DNA from: Bdellovibrionia bacterium
GTDB lineage: Bacteria > Bdellovibrionota > Bdellovibrionia > Bdellovibrionales > JAGQZY01
Assembly (NCBI GenBank): GCA_030424715.1
Contig: JAUHWH010000001.1
Coordinates: 124,001-188,000 of the forward strand
Length of the DNA: 64,000 bases
Direction: 5' to 3'
A program made the position numbers and the translations under genes. Below are positions 59,931 through 64,000 of this stretch, one piece after another (position 1 is the first letter of the stretch; every line of letters starts with the position of its first letter). Under the pieces are notes generated by a model, which was given only the letters and a program-made list of their open reading frames with translations, was not told the DNA's origin and made no database searches.

Positions 59931-62257
59931 TTCATCACCTCTGGCATTGTCATATCGGCTTCGGACAGTGGCATGTGAATAGTCACAGCCGATAGAGCAC
60001 GATTACTGAATTCAAGTGTCAATTGTTGTTCTGGAAAATAGATTTGCTTGAGGACTCCAAGAGAGCCGTCGTCCCTAAACTTAAAGTGATCACAGTCGTA
60101 CTTTGGATCCAAGGCTTTTTGCTTCGCGATGGCAGCATCTAAGGCCGCAACAACTTCGGTGTCTTTCATCGCGATTTTGATCGGCGAGGTTTCATCTAAA
60201 CCACAAATATCTCGAATCACACCGTAGAAGGCGCCAGATGTAACACTCACCACTCGCGCATATTGAGTCTCGGTATCACCACCAATCACTTGCAAGCCAA
60301 GAGAGGCCCCTGAGAAATTAACACTCCCCTGTTGCCGAGGAAAAGGGCGGTTAAAAAATGGATAATAAAACACCTTTTGGTCCGAGTAGCTCACTCGCTC
60401 TTTCACTTCTCCCGCCTCAGGGGAGGCTGACAAGAATGTAGCCGTGGCCTCTCCACGCCCTAAGGCATCGATCTGCTCAAGCTTCACGAGGTCATTGAGC
60501 TTAACACCTACCAGTTCTCTAAAAGTCTCAGGCTTGCGGAGTTCCATCTTTGGAACCATCATGGTCTTTTTGGGCTTTTCAGGAACAATGATTTCCTGCC
60601 CCACCTGATTGAGAACCGTCAGATAGTTTTGCATTTCTTTTTCGTAATTGGGGTTAGGAACTTCCTCCAAGACTTCGCCATTGGTGATCGAGTTCAATAC
60701 AGGCATTGCCTCTGCCACACGAGCCACATCATCGGAACTCGCCGGAAGAGTGACTTTCGAGAACCCGCTGAACTCTGGGCTCTTTTTACCAACAGTGAAA
60801 TAGTTGAACTTTTCTTGCTCTTCGTTGACCTCAAAACCAATGTCCACGCCCTGCAAGCTATCACTATTGTAGGCCTCTATACTGACGAAAATTTCTTTAT
60901 TGACCTTCGCCTCATTTTGATAGCCCCACATGCGGTGCCGGACAACATCATACCGACCACTGAGCTCGGAAGCTAAGAACTCAGCAAACCTTTTGGCGAA
61001 AAGTTTGGAATCTTGTTTTCTGATCTTCATGTTCATCGTCATTTTGACTTCAACTTCAGTTTCACTCAAGTTGACGATATCCATGTCCATTGTTGCGGGG
61101 TTGGGCAATGTCTCTCGAGCAAAAGAAATATCATCTGCAGTTTGGGTCATCAGGATGCGGCTCCCACCCAAGGTAAGATAGGCGCCAAAAGCCGGAGTGA
61201 CCTGAGTCATCATATTTTTGTCTGCAGCCTCAGCCGCTGTCACTTCGACGCTGTAGTTGGACCTGTGGAAAATAAGGTAGACACCATTCCAGGCATAGAC
61301 CAAAGAGTCCGGATTTAAATACACCTCTGGCGTTGCCTTTACTGGGCTCGCCTCTAAGCGATCAAAAATTTCTCCGAAAGACTGGCCCAACTGAAAAGGG
61401 TCCTGTTCAGGGACCCGAATATCTCCGGTCAAAACATCGAGGTTATTATTGAGCATACCAGGGTCCACATCTCGTACGATGCGAACTTCAGCAATTTGAA
61501 ATTCCTCTTTGGCCATAAGAAAAATCGCACCAGGCAGAACCATCACAAAGTTTGCCTGGTTGACATCACCATAAATCAAGCGGCAACGACCAGTCTCAAG
61601 GCAGTTGTACGAGGTGTCTGAAACCTTCTCTAACTCAAGATAAAGGTCTTGAATCAAACGAACTGCACCCTGTTGCTGATCGGGCCAGTAGTTCAAGAAT
61701 TTCGTTTGAAAAGTCAACTCGCCGAAGGCTCCTGCCTCCATAGCCCCTAGGTACCCACCCGTGGGAACAATCATTTGTGGTTTGCGCTTGCCTTCTTGTT
61801 TCCAACGAACAAACAGTTGCTCATTGTAAAGAGTGCTTCCGTCTTCAAATGGGCCACGCAGCGGAGGAGTTAAAAGTGTTTTTGACTCTTCGTAGGTGGT
61901 ATCCATTGTGATGCCACCCGCGCCGATGCCGTAGACGATGGGTTGTCTTAGATTAAAGTCTTTCAGTTTTTGCTCTTCAACCGAACCCACGCCTTCGTTT
62001 TCACCGGGCGCCGAGAAAACCTCTGGGTTTTCTAAAATGGCTTTATCAAAATTGATTGCTGGATTGTTGAAAGGATTGTTTTTTATTGTTGCCGCATCAA
62101 CGTTTCCAGCAGCCCCCGTACCCGGTCCCTTTAAACCAACCTCTGCGGAAACAGGAGTTTCTTTGGCTCCACTCTCGTTGGCTGGTTCCTCTGAGCAAGA
62201 CACAATTAATGACGTTAGAAATAGAATAAGCGATAGTCGCTTTAGGCTTTTGGACAT
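59927..62257 (-). CDS. Large lipoprotein of unknown function, partner of the metalloprotease
   Basis: A 776-residue protein with signal peptide ending in the lipobox LTSLIVSCSEE. The mature part begins acidic and disordered (ESGAKETPVSAEVG), then has long beta-rich domains with no motif I recognise. Several features suggest regular modules (QLEWMRR-like motifs are absent). ATG 62257 follows GGGGTGGGGA; a frame to 62305 would lose the signal. Its stop overlaps the metalloprotease ATG as ATGA, so the two lipoproteins are made together and may form a complex. Envelope role is inferred. Confidence 0.72.
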   Translation of the reverse strand: MSKSLKRLSLILFLTSLIVSCSEEPANESGAKETPVSAEVGLKGPGTGAAGNVDAATIKNNPFNNPAINFDKAILENPEVFSAPGENEGVGSVEEQKLKDFNLRQPIVYGIGAGGITMDTTYEESKTLLTPPLRGPFEDGSTLYNEQLFVRWKQEGKRKPQMIVPTGGYLGAMEAGAFGELTFQTKFLNYWPDQQQGAVRLIQDLYLELEKVSDTSYNCLETGRCRLIYGDVNQANFVMVLPGAIFLMAKEEFQIAEVRIVRDVDPGMLNNNLDVLTGDIRVPEQDPFQLGQSFGEIFDRLEASPVKATPEVYLNPDSLVYAWNGVYLIFHRSNYSVEVTAAEAADKNMMTQVTPAFGAYLTLGGSRILMTQTADDISFARETLPNPATMDMDIVNLSETEVEVKMTMNMKIRKQDSKLFAKRFAEFLASELSGRYDVVRHRMWGYQNEAKVNKEIFVSIEAYNSDSLQGVDIGFEVNEEQEKFNYFTVGKKSPEFSGFSKVTLPASSDDVARVAEAMPVLNSITNGEVLEEVPNPNYEKEMQNYLTVLNQVGQEIIVPEKPKKTMMVPKMELRKPETFRELVGVKLNDLVKLEQIDALGRGEATATFLSASPEAGEVKERVSYSDQKVFYYPFFNRPFPRQQGSVNFSGASLGLQVIGGDTETQYARVVSVTSGAFYGVIRDICGLDETSPIKIAMKDTEVVAALDAAIAKQKALDPKYDCDHFKFRDDGSLGVLKQIYFPEQQLTLEFSNRALSAVTIHMPLSEADMTMPEVMK

Positions 62258-62561
62258 TCCCCACCCCGTAATAAATGTTTGTGAACGTATGATGTTCGAG
62301 CACAAAAGACCAAAGTGACTGGCCTTTCGTCAAGAGAATATTTAATTGGGGCCTGTAAGTTTAATTAATATGCTTGTATTTACAGTGGTTTAGGCGTTTT
62401 TTGAAGTTAAGACCTTGTCAGAGTTGTGACTTTTTCAGTGCAGATAACGCCCGCCAACAAAAAATCGCAAACCAAAACACAAGACATTACCGATGCAACC
62501 TAACACTTTGGATTTACAGAGGGAGGCTTAAACTCTGGAAGAATAAGTGTGCCCGCGAGGT
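62258..62561. other. Intergenic stretch between ftsI and the lipoprotein operon
   Basis: About 300 bases, AT-rich near 62340-62400. It must contain the promoter for the lipoprotein-protease module, because the lipoprotein ATG lies at its left end. TTGACG is present at about 62331 (minus strand) but no good -10 box lies 17 bases from it. A plus-strand frame at 62374-62568 overlaps the ftsI end and is not convincing. No structured RNA was recognised. Confidence 0.4.
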
Positions 62562-64000
62562 CTATTGAATGACCGTGGGCCTCAGCCGCAGTTGAGCTCG
62601 CTTTTTAAGAGGCTCTCCCTCTTTGGGTCGCGTTGATAAAACCCGCCCCTCACCACGAATGTCGATGTCAACGTCCACACCGTGCAGTTTAATAAGAGCC
62701 TCTTTAAGAGTGAGTCCCTCCAAAGCCGGCATCACCGTCGGTGGATCCAAACGGTCCGGAATGTTTTTTAACGAGAGAACATGGGGAGGATCGCTCACCT
62801 CTTCTTCGACCACCTGGTTTTGCCTGACCAAGTCACTGTCCGAAAAGTAAACCGGCGTGGCCCCTTCTCGGCGTAATGCAAACTTGGCAATGTTTCGAAA
62901 AATGGGAGCAGCCACAGTCGATGCATAGTAACCCTGCTTTTTGGGACTGTCGACGGCCACATAAATCACATAGCGCGGATCATTCGCTGGCACAAAACCG
63001 GAGAAGTTAGAAATGTAATGCCCCGGCAAATAACCACGACCATTGGGATCGACTTTTTGTGCCGTTCCCGTTTTTCCTGCCACGGGGTATCCGTAGATCC
63101 TCGCCTTGTACCCGGAACCACCTTCGGCAACGACCGATGACAACATCATCTTCATCAGTCCCGCGTTTTTCTCCGTTAAAACACGACGAATGGTCTTCTT
63201 TTTGGTTTTAATCACCTCGCCTTTCTCAACGTCACGAATTTCTTTGATGATATAGGGACGATTCAACTCCCCTCCGTTAGCGATGGCGGCGTAAGCGTTG
63301 GCCACTTGCAAGGCCGTTACGGCCACACCGTGACCAAAAGAAATATTAGCGGTGAGATGATCTCGCCACGGCGGCTCCGATAGCAACCCGCGGGCTTCGC
63401 CCAGCAAACCAACGCCGGACTTTTCTCCGAAGCCAAAACCCATTAGTGTTTCGTAAAGAGCCTTGTCCGTCATCATTAATGCAATTTTAGATGTCCCCAC
63501 ATTCGATGAGTACGAGATGATTTCACTGACCGTGAGCTCTTTAAAGTAGTGGCTCTTGTCGGCCTCTTTAATTTTTCTTTTACCAATCCGAAACACGCCA
63601 TTTTCGGTATTGATGCGCGTGTTGGGCTCAACGATTCCGCGATCAAGAGCGCCCCCCACTGAAAAGGCTTTCATCACACTGCCGGTCTCATACACATCGT
63701 GGATCGTTTTGTTTCGACGATTTTTATTACTTTTGTAAGCCCGATTGGGATCGTAAGAGGGATAGTTTGCCATAGCCAGTATTTCAGAGTTTTCAGGATT
63801 TAAGACAACGGCCCAAGCGCTTTCTGCATCATGCTCTCTCACCGCCTGTTGGAGCTGGTCTTCAACCCAATACTGCAACTCTTTATCGATGGTCAGGTAA
63901 ACATCGGAGCCCTCGGGCGTGCTGGCAAAGATGCGGCCATCCTCAACAAGGGCGCGACCGCGAGCGTCCCGCTGTACACTGACTTTTTTTCCATCACCAC
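62562..64000 (-). CDS. ftsI: Penicillin-binding protein FtsI, partial, with PASTA domain
   Basis: The C-terminal part of a class B penicillin-binding protein continuing past the right edge; the visible frame has no valid start. It shows the transpeptidase motifs in order: TGSVMKAF (SxxK serine and lysine), YSSNVGTSK (SxN) and VAGKTGTAQK (KTG). After residue about 370 of the visible part a PASTA domain (TVMPALEGLTLKEALIKL) precedes the stop. FtsI cross-links septal peptidoglycan with FtsW. Position just before the murE group matches the usual dcw order. The PASTA domain is typical of SpoVD-like FtsI. Nothing odd in the active site was seen. Confidence 0.93.
   Translation of the reverse strand, partial: GDGKKVSVQRDARGRALVEDGRIFASTPEGSDVYLTIDKELQYWVEDQLQQAVREHDAESAWAVVLNPENSEILAMANYPSYDPNRAYKSNKNRRNKTIHDVYETGSVMKAFSVGGALDRGIVEPNTRINTENGVFRIGKRKIKEADKSHYFKELTVSEIISYSSNVGTSKIALMMTDKALYETLMGFGFGEKSGVGLLGEARGLLSEPPWRDHLTANISFGHGVAVTALQVANAYAAIANGGELNRPYIIKEIRDVEKGEVIKTKKKTIRRVLTEKNAGLMKMMLSSVVAEGGSGYKARIYGYPVAGKTGTAQKVDPNGRGYLPGHYISNFSGFVPANDPRYVIYVAVDSPKKQGYYASTVAAPIFRNIAKFALRREGATPVYFSDSDLVRQNQVVEEEVSDPPHVLSLKNIPDRLDPPTVMPALEGLTLKEALIKLHGVDVDIDIRGEGRVLSTRPKEGEPLKKRAQLRLRPTVIQ

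Noticed and set aside
62374-62568. Plus-strand frame of 64 codons upstream of the lipoprotein operon
   Set aside because: No ribosome site and atypical composition; runs into the ftsI end.

Overview
The window is about 48 percent GC and comes from a Gram-negative bacterium. It carries a lipopolysaccharide heptose kinase, several beta-barrel outer-membrane proteins, lipoproteins with lipoboxes, and a MurE with the DNPR signature of meso-diaminopimelate peptidoglycan. The mix of a one-chain GcvP, many small secreted proteins, paralogous HTH regulators beside secreted partners, and a Tad-pilus fragment resembles Bdellovibrio-like bacteria (Bdellovibrionota). That placement is inference; no marker gene settles it.

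Layout: (1) 1-5.1 kb holds metabolic genes: a partial glycosyltransferase, a Nudix hydrolase, pyrD, gdh, a heptose kinase and a secreted phosphoesterase, followed by rlmN (5.3-6.4 kb). (2) 6.4-14.1 kb is a tight five-gene minus-strand operon: a protein with 17 tandem 16-residue repeats, two GT2 glycosyltransferases and two twitch-type radical SAM proteins. It is the best candidate for an undescribed system. (3) 14.2-22.6 kb holds epmA, a DUF4286-like gene, a lysine-rich protein, gcvP, mtnA with a class II aldolase (a likely methylthioadenosine salvage shunt), a YhcC-type radical SAM gene and mnmD. (4) 22.6-31 kb is an accessory zone: a decayed outer-membrane gene, purT, and two diverged copies of a cassette pairing a secreted protein with a cytoplasmic HTH regulator, plus other small secreted proteins and a 53-residue membrane protein. 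(5) 31-35.6 kb has three more radical SAM proteins, a tRNA-Leu(UAG), and paired structured repeats resembling a tRNA 3' end. (6) 35.6-38 kb is folD-gcvT-gcvH, which with the distant gcvP supplies glycine cleavage and one-carbon units. (7) 38.2-42.6 kb has an orphan Flp/Tad pilin cluster and a DUF2817 peptidase. (8) 42.6-64 kb is the division and cell-wall (dcw) cluster in the order ftsI, murE, murF, mraY, murD, ftsW, murG, murC, murB.

The dcw cluster is interrupted twice. Between ftsI and murE sit a large lipoprotein, a lipoprotein zincin metalloprotease and a beta-barrel protein. Between ftsW and murG sit a beta-barrel protein and two divergent guanidine-modifying enzymes. The cluster stops after murB, with no ftsQ, ftsA or ftsZ.

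Seven radical SAM proteins lie between 5 and 36 kb; five of them share a cysteine-rich N-terminal module. Several starts use TTG or GTG, and many junctions are 4-base overlaps, indicating tight operons. Functions come from reading motifs by eye; no database search was run.
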